A stretch of DNA of 64,000 nucleotides from JAIOQJ01 sp963718635 (GTDB lineage: Bacteria; Planctomycetota; Planctomycetia; Gemmatales; Gemmataceae). Position numbers and translations under genes: made by a program. Below the pieces are notes generated by a model. The model had not been told where the DNA came from. It was given only the letters and a program-made list of their open reading frames with translations, and ran no database searches. Of the stretch, positions 17,790-24,529 are shown one piece after another. The stretch lies in the NCBI GenBank assembly GCA_963718635.1, contig OY970367.1, forward strand, positions 3,968,001 through 4,032,000, given 5' to 3'. Within the stretch, counting starts at the first letter, position 1. Each line of letters starts with the position of its first letter.

Positions 17790-18217
17790 TAAACAACCAT
17801 CGCTTTCTCCAGTATGATTTGCCCTTCTTTAGCAGACTCCGGGACCTGCATCACCTCAGCGCAAAGCCAAGGATATTGCCTTACCAGATCGAGATCGAGT
17901 TCCGTAATCGGATCGTCGAAGTCGAATCGATAAGATTCTCCTTTTGTAAAGATCAGGATATTCATGAAGCCATCGCCAGGCGCCACGTAAGCGTCCGCTA
18001 CGGTCTCGGAATGTTGGATGCACCATTCGCGCAAGTAAATTAAAACACCGGAAAAAGAATCGCGTATTTCTTTTTCGTTTTGCGCTTGTTCGCAGGCTCT
18101 TGTCGCTTCTTTGGCCGTCATCATGAAGCGATTTTCATCGGCCGGTTCGACGGTGATTTGTTTCACGGATTTGAAACTGAGATGAATCTGACCGTTTACT
18201 GCTCGATCTGCGATCAT
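17774..18217 (-). CDS. Hypothetical protein coupled to the HEPN-like gene
   Basis: 147 residues, soluble, with no signal peptide. The ATG at 18215-18217 has AGGAG 8 nt upstream, a good start. The sequence alternates predicted helices (KEATRACEQAQNEKEIRDSF, SGVLIYLREWCIQHSE) and strands (GFMNILIFTKGESYRFDF, then DPITELDLDLV), suggesting a compact alpha/beta domain. Asp-rich stretches near FDFDDPITELDLD are notable, but no nucleotidyltransferase G-S motif is visible, so it is not an obvious MNT partner for the HEPN-like gene. It is translated first and overlaps its partner by 16 nt. Function unknown. Confidence 0.6.
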   Translation of the reverse strand: MIADRAVNGQIHLSFKSVKQITVEPADENRFMMTAKEATRACEQAQNEKEIRDSFSGVLIYLREWCIQHSETVADAYVAPGDGFMNILIFTKGESYRFDFDDPITELDLDLVRQYPWLCAEVMQVPESAKEGQIILEKAMVVYWRRR

Positions 18218-18502
18218 GGTTGAGGCTCCTGAACACAGAATCCGAGTCTTTTCTCCTTGCAGCTATAGTGTTCACGATAAAGATTTGCGCGGCTAGTCAA
18301 GACAAGTGCAGTTGGCGCACGCGTATCGCATCGAGCACTGCACTCCAAATATTCACGTCGATTTTCACGCGTCACTCCGAGCGGCTCAATGCACATTGCG
18401 CAGAGCGATCTTTTGCCTGCTGCGAACAAATGGTTCCAAACATTCTTGGTATACGAATTGCCGTACCACGGGCTCGGCCTTCCACCAGATAAGTGAGGTT
18501 TC
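18218..18502. other. Divergent intergenic region, with a doubtful 96-aa minus-strand frame
   Basis: The region lies between the divergent gene pair at 17.4-18.2 kb and the HAD-ATPase gene. A minus-strand frame (18214-18504) spans it completely and overlaps the next gene by ATGA. It has cysteine pairs (CAMC, CSARC) but no ribosome-binding site, and its start codon overlaps the plus-strand ATG. It is more probably promoter DNA for both sides. Confidence 0.35.
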
Positions 18503-20242
18503 ATGCGTTATCACGTTCTGGCCACTGATTACGACGGCACGCTGGCCCACGATGGCAAAGTCGATGCGCCGACGCTGGAGGCCCTTGAGAAATTGTTAGC
18601 GTCCGGACGTCGGCTCGTTATGGTGACTGGTCGCGAGCTCCCCGACCTCTTCAAGACCTTTCCGCGCACCGACCTCTTCGAGCTGATCGTCGCCGAGAAC
18701 GGGGGCGTGCTTTATCGCCCTTCGACTCGCGAAGAAAAGCCGTTGGCAGATGCCCCGCCGGCTAAGTTCGTCGAAACGTTGAAAGCCCGAGGCGTTGCTT
18801 CGATTTCCGTAGGCCGAGTTATCGTCGCAACCTGGGAGCCTTACGAAAAAATCGTGCTCGATACGATCCGTGACCTCGGCTTGGAGCTGCAAGTTATTTT
18901 CAATAAAGGCGCGGTGATGATCTTGCCGGCAGGCGTGAATAAAGCGACAGGACTGACCGCTGCACTCAAGGAAATGCACTTGTCCGCCCACAACGTTGTC
19001 GGCATCGGCGATGCCGAGAACGACCACGCGTTCATGCATCTATGCGAATGCTCGGTTGCAGTTTCAAACGCACTTATCTCCGTGAAGGATACGTCCGATT
19101 GGGTGACATCGGCCGACCATGGTACGGGCGTGACCGAGCTAATTGGCAAGCTGCTTGAAGACGATTTCGCCGAGGTGGATTGCCGTCTGCAACGACATCA
19201 TCTGCCGATCGGCACGACCGATGGGGGCGAGCAAGCGCTGCCAGTTTACGGATCGTGCATTCTAGTCGCCGGCCCTTCGGCCAGCGGAAAGTCTACCGTC
19301 GCAACGCTCCTTCTGGAAGCGCTAGAGAAACGTAGATATCAATACTGCGTAATCGACCCCGAAGGTGATTACGAAAACTGCGAAAGCGCTGTCGTGCTCG
19401 GAGGGCCAAAAGGCGCGCCGGCCAGCGAAGAGGTGTTGAGCCTTCTGCAGAACCCGGATCAAAACGCGGTCGTTTCATTGACCGGCATGCCCATTGCCGA
19501 AAGGCCCGGCTTCTTCCTGAAACTGCTGCCGCAGTTGCTGGAAATGCGGGCCCACACCGGCAGACCGCATTGGCTAATCCTTGATGAGGCGCATCACCTA
19601 ATGCCGGCCGAGTGGCAGCCTCCCGCGGGCTTGCTGCCCGACTTCTGGCATAATGTCTTGCTGATCACCGTCCACCCGGAATTACTGGCCAAACCGCTGC
19701 TGGAACGCGTCGGCGGTGTCATTGCCGTTGGCGCACAGGCCGATCAAACATTGAAAAGTTTCGCAACGCTTTCAATGATTAGATTTCCTGAATTTCATCA
19801 CCCCGAGCTGCCCAGAGGCGACGTTCTTTATTGGCAATGCGAAGGGAACAAGCCGCCGGTCGTGGTCCACATGTATCGCAGTCAGACGGAACATCAGCGC
19901 CATCGCCGGAAATACGCCGAGGGTGAGCTGCCGCCTGATCGAAGTTTTTATTTCCAAGGACAGGAAGGAAAGATGAACATCCGCGTGCAGAATCTGATGA
20001 TGTTTCTGCAGGTTGGTTTGGGTATCGACGACGAAACGTGGAGTTTCCACCTGGAACGCGGTGATTACGCGGAGTGGTTCCGAGAAAAAATCAAAGATGA
20101 AAAACTGGCGGTCGAGGCTGAGCGCATCGCTGGGCTGTCGAACCTAAAGGCGAACGATACACGCCAGCTAATCCGCCAGGCAATAGAAAACGATTACACG
20201 CTCTCGGGCTCGAAAGTGATGCCGGTCAAAGGCGCCGGTTGA
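18503..20242 (+). CDS. HAD-IIB phosphatase fused to a HerA/DUF87-like P-loop ATPase
   Basis: 579 residues with two enzymatic parts. Residues 1-220 are a HAD phosphatase: motif I ATDYDGT (Asp9, Asp11), motif II VTGR (Thr42), Lys147 and motif IV GIGDAENDH (Asp170, Asp174). The layout is the IIB type that includes trehalose- and sucrose-phosphate phosphatases. Residues 250-480 are a P-loop ATPase with Walker A GPSASGKS (257-264) and Walker B WLILDEAHH (Asp361, Glu362), related to HerA-like proteins. Residues 480-570 form a helical tail. It lies close to the trehalose operon but on the other strand, so a sugar-phosphate substrate is possible but unproven. A strong terminator follows. Confidence 0.85.
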   Translation: MRYHVLATDYDGTLAHDGKVDAPTLEALEKLLASGRRLVMVTGRELPDLFKTFPRTDLFELIVAENGGVLYRPSTREEKPLADAPPAKFVETLKARGVASISVGRVIVATWEPYEKIVLDTIRDLGLELQVIFNKGAVMILPAGVNKATGLTAALKEMHLSAHNVVGIGDAENDHAFMHLCECSVAVSNALISVKDTSDWVTSADHGTGVTELIGKLLEDDFAEVDCRLQRHHLPIGTTDGGEQALPVYGSCILVAGPSASGKSTVATLLLEALEKRRYQYCVIDPEGDYENCESAVVLGGPKGAPASEEVLSLLQNPDQNAVVSLTGMPIAERPGFFLKLLPQLLEMRAHTGRPHWLILDEAHHLMPAEWQPPAGLLPDFWHNVLLITVHPELLAKPLLERVGGVIAVGAQADQTLKSFATLSMIRFPEFHHPELPRGDVLYWQCEGNKPPVVVHMYRSQTEHQRHRRKYAEGELPPDRSFYFQGQEGKMNIRVQNLMMFLQVGLGIDDETWSFHLERGDYAEWFREKIKDEKLAVEAERIAGLSNLKANDTRQLIRQAIENDYTLSGSKVMPVKGAG

Positions 20243-20266
20243 TAACAAGAACCGATAACGAGCGAA

Positions 20267-20296
20267 AAAGGGAGGTCGTTTTCACGACCTCCCTTT
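20267..20296. terminator. Strong bidirectional terminator
   Basis: A perfect 13-bp stem (AAAGGGAGGTCGT at 20267-20279 with its complement at 20284-20296) closes a 4-nt TTTC loop. A-rich sequence precedes it and T-rich sequence follows on the other strand. It sits between the HAD-ATPase gene and the convergent RNA-binding protein gene, so it can serve both. Confidence 0.9.
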
Positions 20297-20328
20297 GTCA
20301 ATATTTCGTTTAATTGTGCGAAGAGGCG

Positions 20329-20745
20329 TTAGTACCGGCCTCCGCCGCCGCTTCGTCCGCCTCCGCCTGCACCGCCGCCGCCACCATAACCTCCACCGCC
20401 GCCGCCACTGCGACCACCGCCCCCGCCGCCGTAACCGCCGCCGCCACTGCGACCGCCGCCACCGCCTCCTGATCGACCTCCGCCACCGCCGCCGCTCTCT
20501 TTCGGCCGAGCTTCATTGACGGTGAGCGTACGGCCTTCGACTTCTTTGCCGTTCAGAGCCGAAATGGCAGCCTCAGCTTCTGCCGAACTGCTCATCTCAA
20601 CAAAGCCGAAGCCCTTCGAGCGACCGGTGTCTCGATCCATAATAATTTGCGCGGACTGCACTGAGCCGTAAGCCTGAAAGATTTGTTCCAGGTCGGTCTG
20701 AGTCACCCCGTAGCCAAGGTTGCCGACGTACAATTTGCTGCCCAT
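20329..20745 (-). CDS. RRM RNA-binding protein with glycine-rich tail
   Basis: 138 residues from the ATG at 20743-20745, preferred over a longer frame because AGGAGG lies 6 nt upstream. Residues 1-80 are one RRM with RNP2 (LYVGNLGY) and RNP1 (KGFGFVEM), followed by about 50 residues of Gly with scattered Arg, Ser and Tyr (RGG-like). This is the architecture of bacterial cold-inducible Rbp proteins, which bind RNA and may act as chaperones. The tail is encoded by a GCC/ACC-rich stretch with a low-complexity composition. It is convergent with the HAD-ATPase gene. Confidence 0.93.
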   Translation of the reverse strand: MGSKLYVGNLGYGVTQTDLEQIFQAYGSVQSAQIIMDRDTGRSKGFGFVEMSSSAEAEAAISALNGKEVEGRTLTVNEARPKESGGGGGGRSGGGGGGRSGGGGYGGGGGGRSGGGGGGYGGGGGAGGGGRSGGGGRY

Positions 20746-21226
20746 GGAGGGCCTCCTGACGAAGCCTGGCGAAAGGTCGATGCCCACTTTAAGCATCGTA
20801 CCGTAACGCTGAAATTTGCTGACCGTCGCCGAACGTGCGTCGCTCAGTCAGTGCCGCGTGCGTGTTTAATATATTGACCGGACGCCCGGAGGCGGCGGAT
20901 AATATAAAAGTCTGTTCGGCAAAGCGCGTGCCGCCTATCCCGGCTTATGCAAAACGGACGATAAAGTGGCTGAAAATCAGCTTCGACGCGTAGAATGAAA
21001 CAAAGGTCTTGCTAGACGGTAAACTGATTGAGAAAACGAGTTCCCAGCGTTTTGGCGGATTAGTCGCTCGTTTCAATAAACAGTCTTCACGCTTAGAAGC
21101 GTAAAGTATTGTAGTTGCATCGTCAGCAGTGCCGTTGTACCATCGGCCAACCGACAATTCTATCGGCCCGGTTCTGTCAATAGAGACGTTTCCTGCAAAA
21201 ACGAAGAGATGAGAAGGAACTTCAAC
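20746..21226. other. Divergent intergenic region between rbp and prc
   Basis: 481 bp with no supported gene. It must hold the promoters and leaders of the RRM gene (leftward) and the protease gene (rightward). Cold-inducible rbp genes often have long structured leaders, but no conserved element could be recognised here. Confidence 0.4.
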
Positions 21227-23251
21227 ATGTCCGAACGCGTTTTGACACGGTATGCACTGACCGTCGTAGTGTTCGCCGTTGCCTGGGCTGTCCCAACGAC
21301 TTGGCTAAAAGCCGAGCCGAAGCCGGAACAACAAGATAAGCTCATAGCGGAATTCGTCTGCGGCTTTCTGAAGAACTATCACCTGAACAAGCCGGAGATC
21401 GGCGATGACATATCGCGTAAGCTCTTCAAAAAATTTCTGAAGGATATGGATCCAGCCAAGCTCTATTTCACCAAAGAAGATGTCGATGAATTCCGCAAGC
21501 AGGAAACTGAACTGGACGACATGCTGCTCAAAGGCGACTTGAGTTTCGCCTTCAAAGTGTACGGCAAATACGTCGATCGACTTACCGAACGCCAGAAGAT
21601 GATCGACGAACTCGTGAAGGCGAAATACGACTTCACCGATAAAGAATCGATCGACACCGATTACGATAAAATCGACTACGTAAAAAATGATGCGGAGCTG
21701 CGCGATCGCTGGCGCAAGCGCATTAAGTTCGACCTGCTCATGCAGCGCATCGGCGATAAGCCCGTTGGCGAGGAAGAAGCGAAGGAAAAGGTACTCAGCC
21801 GCTATCAAGGTCAACTGAAGCGCTGGAAGCAGCTGGACAATGCGGACTTGCTCGAACTGTATCTGACCGATCTGACTAGCAGCGCCGATCCGCATTCCAC
21901 CTATATGTCCCCGGCGACGCTCGACGATTTCGAAATCGCCATGCGCCTCAATCTCGATGGCATCGGCGCGATTCTTCGCTCGGAAAACGGCAATACAAGC
22001 ATCGTCGAAATCGTTGCCGGCGGGGCGGCCGCCGCCGATGGTCGGCTCAAACCGAACGACAAGATCGTCGGCGTTGCCCAGGGCGATGGCGAATTCGTCG
22101 ATATCTCCGACATGAAATTGCGCGATGCCGTCAAGCTGATTCGTGGCAAGCGCGGCACCAAAGTCCGGTTGAAGGTCGTGCCCGTCGGCAAGATCGAGCC
22201 AGTCGTTTACGAACTGATGCGACAAAAGATTGAAATGAAGTCGCAAGAAGCTCGCGGCGAAATCGTCGACCAGGGAAAGAAACCCGATGGCAAACCTTAC
22301 CGCATCGGCATTATCGACCTACCTTCTTTTTATGCCGATATGTCGCGCGGCAAAGAAGCCAAGAGCGCCACAGTTGACGTGCGCAAGATCTTAGAAGACT
22401 TCAATGCGAACAAAGTCGATGGCGTCGTGCTCGATCTGCGGCACAACGGCGGCGGTTCACTCGCGGAGGCCTTGGCTCTGACCGGACTGTTCATCGACGA
22501 AGGTCCAGTCGTGCAAGTGCGAGATGCCGACGGCGTCAAAAGCAAAAATGACCCGGAAAAAGGGATCGTCTACAACGGGCCGTTGGTTGTCCTAGTTAGC
22601 CGGCTTAGCGCGAGTGCTTCCGAGATTCTCGCTGGCGCCTTGCAAGACTACGGCCGAGCGCTGGTCGTCGGCGATAGTTCCACCCACGGCAAAGGCACCG
22701 TGCAAACGATCATCGACCTCGGCAGCCAGGTGCGCGGCAATGTGCAGCCAAAGCTCGGCGCCTTGAAATTGACGATCCAACAATTCTTTCTTCCCAACGG
22801 CGACAGCACCCAGATCAACGGCGTTCATTCGGACATCGTGCTTCCATCGCTCACCGAGTTTATGGCGACCGAAGAGAAAGAACTCGATTACGCCCTTCCG
22901 TTCGATAAAGTGGAGCCGGCCAAGCACATTGAAATGAATCTGGTCCCAGCGGATTTGAAAAAGTCTCTGCGCGAGCGTTCGAGCAAGCGTGTGACCGCAT
23001 CGGCCGAATTCGCCAAGCAAAACAAAGACATTGAGCTCTTCAAGATTCGAAAAGCCCGCAAGTCGCTGCCCTTGAACGAAAAGGATTTGCGCGAGCAGTT
23101 CAGCAAAGACGAAGTGGAAAAGATCGATCGCAAAGACGATGAAACGGATCCCGATCTGCCCAAAGAAGGCACGCCTTATAAGTTCAAACGGAACTTCACG
23201 AACAATGAGATCTTGCAGATCATGCAGGATTTGATTGAGCGAACGAAATAG
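21227..23251 (+). CDS. prc: Tail-specific (C-terminal processing) protease, peptidase S41A
   Basis: 674 residues from the ATG at 21227, preferred because GAAGGA lies about 8 nt upstream. An N-terminal signal/anchor segment (LTVVVFAVAWAVPTTWLKAE) sends it to the periplasm. The order of parts is the family's N-terminal helical region, a PDZ domain around residues 240-330 (LDGIGAILRSENGNTSIVEI), and the S41 core with RIGIIDLPSFY and GVVLDLRHNGGGSLAEAL. The catalytic Ser lies in SRLSASASEI and the Lys in HGKGTVQ. A helical C-terminal region follows. Tsp/Prc degrades proteins marked by a hydrophobic C-terminus and processes envelope proteins. Confidence 0.95.
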   Translation: MSERVLTRYALTVVVFAVAWAVPTTWLKAEPKPEQQDKLIAEFVCGFLKNYHLNKPEIGDDISRKLFKKFLKDMDPAKLYFTKEDVDEFRKQETELDDMLLKGDLSFAFKVYGKYVDRLTERQKMIDELVKAKYDFTDKESIDTDYDKIDYVKNDAELRDRWRKRIKFDLLMQRIGDKPVGEEEAKEKVLSRYQGQLKRWKQLDNADLLELYLTDLTSSADPHSTYMSPATLDDFEIAMRLNLDGIGAILRSENGNTSIVEIVAGGAAAADGRLKPNDKIVGVAQGDGEFVDISDMKLRDAVKLIRGKRGTKVRLKVVPVGKIEPVVYELMRQKIEMKSQEARGEIVDQGKKPDGKPYRIGIIDLPSFYADMSRGKEAKSATVDVRKILEDFNANKVDGVVLDLRHNGGGSLAEALALTGLFIDEGPVVQVRDADGVKSKNDPEKGIVYNGPLVVLVSRLSASASEILAGALQDYGRALVVGDSSTHGKGTVQTIIDLGSQVRGNVQPKLGALKLTIQQFFLPNGDSTQINGVHSDIVLPSLTEFMATEEKELDYALPFDKVEPAKHIEMNLVPADLKKSLRERSSKRVTASAEFAKQNKDIELFKIRKARKSLPLNEKDLREQFSKDEVEKIDRKDDETDPDLPKEGTPYKFKRNFTNNEILQIMQDLIERTK

Positions 23252-23280
23252 TTCATTGCTCGCGATACCCTGCAGACGAA

Positions 23281-23321
23281 AACGAGCGACGGCCATCCAT
23301 GATGGGCGTCGCTCGTTCTTT
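23281..23321 (+). terminator. Rho-independent terminator of prc
   Basis: A long hairpin: AACGAGCGACG (23281-23291) pairs with CGTCGCTCGTT (23307-23317). The stem extends inward through CCATC/GATGG with one mismatch and is followed by CTTTT. It lies 30 bp after the prc stop. Confidence 0.9.
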
Positions 23322-23420
23322 TGGTGCGCCTACCAATTCTAGCGAATTAGAATCCGCACCTTTCCCCGGAAAGGGAAAAATAAATTTCTTAAAACAGCGC
23401 GCCTAAGCTAGTGCGTCAAC

Positions 23421-23638
23421 TTCTCGCGTAGCGGAAGTCGTCAGACTTCCGGTTCCGCCGGCAAACCCAAGCTCAGCCCCGGAAGTCTGACGACCTCCGC
23501 TGCGCCGCGCTTTCTCGCGTAGCGGAAGTCGTCAGACTTCCGGTTCCGCCGGCAAGCCCAAGCTCAGCCCCGGAAGTCTGACGACTTCCGCTGCCGCCCG
23601 CAAGACTTGGCTCAGCCTCGGGAGTCTGACGACTTCCA
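23421..23638. repeat. Tandem 91-bp repeat containing GGAAGTCGTCAGACTTCC hairpins
   Basis: Two copies begin at 23421 and 23512 (period 91 bp) with a partial third to about 23638. Each copy has GCGGAAGTCGTCAGACTTCC on one side and its inverted counterpart GGAAGTCTGACGACTTCCGC (with C/T variation) on the other, so each can fold into a long stem. Confidence 0.85.
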
Positions 23639-23681
23639 AAGCGTACCACTGCGGAATGCGCAACTGAAAAGAGTTTGCAGG

Positions 23682-23739
23682 TCAGAGCTGCGACCGTTAG
23701 GGAGCCTAGCCCAACACTCCATAACGGTCGCGGCTCTGA
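23682..23739. repeat. GCGACCGTTAGG hairpin, copy A
   Basis: TCAGAGCTGCGACCGTTA at the left pairs with TAACGGTCGCGGCTCTGA at the right with one mismatch, closing a variable loop. The same hairpin occurs as a perfect 26-bp stem at 48455-48513. Confidence 0.8.
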
Positions 23740-23756
23740 TTGAAGCGATCGGGAGA

Positions 23757-23809
23757 CCCTTCCGGAAATATTTCCGGAAGGGACTTTCCAATTAAATCGT
23801 GGGAAAACG
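23757..23809 (+). repeat. Bipartite palindrome-box element 1
   Basis: A perfect 26-nt palindrome (23757-23782, arms CCCTTCCGG, core GGAAATATTTCC), an 11-nt spacer, then the box AAATCGTGGGAAAACG at 23794-23809. Confidence 0.85.
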
Positions 23810-23901
23810 CGCGATGACTTTTCAAACTTCCGTAGCACGAGCGTGTCGCGTGGGCGTTGTTCAAACAAACGACGCTCAATAACCCGTCATTCTGATGGTC
23901 A

Positions 23902-23954
23902 ACCTTCAGGAAATATTTCCTGAAGGTCAAACCCGAGAAAATCGTGCGAAAACG
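23902..23954 (+). repeat. Bipartite palindrome-box element 2
   Basis: A perfect 26-nt palindrome (23902-23927, arms ACCTTCAGG) with the same GGAAATATTTCC core, an 11-nt spacer, then AAATCGTGCGAAAACG at 23939-23954, one base different from the consensus box. Confidence 0.85.
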
Positions 23955-24023
23955 AGCAGCGGGTCTGTTAGCCGGACGCGCTAGTTTTGAAGTTGCGCGG
24001 CACCAAGCGGCTTGGAGGGTATT

Positions 24024-24096
24024 GAGAGCCCGAAGCGCAAGCAAGGGAAGGCGTTAGGACAAAATAGGCCTTTCCTTGCTTGCGCTTCGGACTCTC
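24024..24096. repeat. Long inverted repeat based on CCCGAAGCGCAAGCAAGG
   Basis: Two 29-nt arms (24024-24052 and 24068-24096) pair with two mismatches around a 15-nt loop. The same design with a slightly different arm sequence (CCCGAAGCGTAAGCGAGG) occurs at 30079-30137. Confidence 0.8.
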
Positions 24097-24207
24097 ATTG
24101 ACCCAATAAATTCGTCGCGATTCCGCTAATGCAACTTCAAAACGCGTAAGCGGCGGAGTGGACATTCAAAGTCTAGTCAGTCAATTCCGCATTTGGTTGA
24201 CGCGGTC

Positions 24208-24233
24208 GGCTTCTGGAAATATTTCCAGAAGCC
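24208..24233 (+). repeat. GGAAATATTTCC palindrome 3, box absent
   Basis: A perfect 26-nt palindrome (arms GGCTTCTGG) with the same core as its neighbours. No AAATCGTG box follows at the usual distance, so this copy looks degenerate downstream. Confidence 0.75.
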
Positions 24234-24337
24234 CCGAGCGCGAACACTGAGGAACAACAAACTTAGGTCTTGTTAGCCGGACGACGCCAGCGTCGGAGGA
24301 AATCGTGAATCATTGATCGCTTGATAGTCTCATCGCG

Positions 24338-24390
24338 CAGGTTGTGGAAATATTCCACAACCTGGAATGCGAGAAAATCGTGGAAAAACG
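24338..24390 (+). repeat. Bipartite palindrome-box element 4 (variant core)
   Basis: Arms CAGGTTGTGGAA (24338-24349) and TTCCACAACCTG (24353-24364) pair perfectly although their sequence differs strongly from the other copies. The core is one T shorter (GGAAATATTCC). The spacer is 10 nt, then AAATCGTGGAAAAACG at 24375-24390. Confidence 0.8.
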
Positions 24391-24529
24391 ATCATCGAGT
24401 TTGCAGTCAGAGCCGCGACCGTCAGGGGAACGGGGCGCCACCGCTCCCTTACTGTAAGTAAGCGATGGACGGCGCTGCGGCTTTGTCGCTTATGCGTTCG
24501 GCTCGGATAGCAACCGAAACTACCGTTGC

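Larger units (their letters stand above)
23397..24400. repeat. Gene-free block of palindromic repeats
   Basis: About 1 kb between the convergent prc and DUF4175 genes with no supported gene. It contains, in order, a 91-bp tandem inverted repeat, a GCGACCGTTAGG hairpin, four palindromes centred on GGAAATATT(T)CC, and a long inverted repeat based on CCCGAAGCGCAAGC. The left edge GCGCGCCTAAG.TAGT recurs at 48358. Several sub-blocks recur in the same order in the 48.36-48.73 kb intergenic region. Confidence 0.8.

Noticed and set aside
18214..18504. 96-residue minus-strand frame with CxxC pairs overlapping the next gene by ATGA
   Set aside because: No ribosome-binding site and its start codon overlaps the plus-strand ATG of the HAD-ATPase gene. 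Low-confidence; kept only as a remark.
20310..20519. Arg- and His-rich plus-strand frames near the RRM gene
   Set aside because: They are complementary-strand products of the Gly-rich tail, whose GC-rich codons stay open on the other strand.
23251..24529. Small protein genes in the palindrome block
   Set aside because: Only frames within repeat copies were found; they have no start site and are not conserved as proteins between the two blocks.
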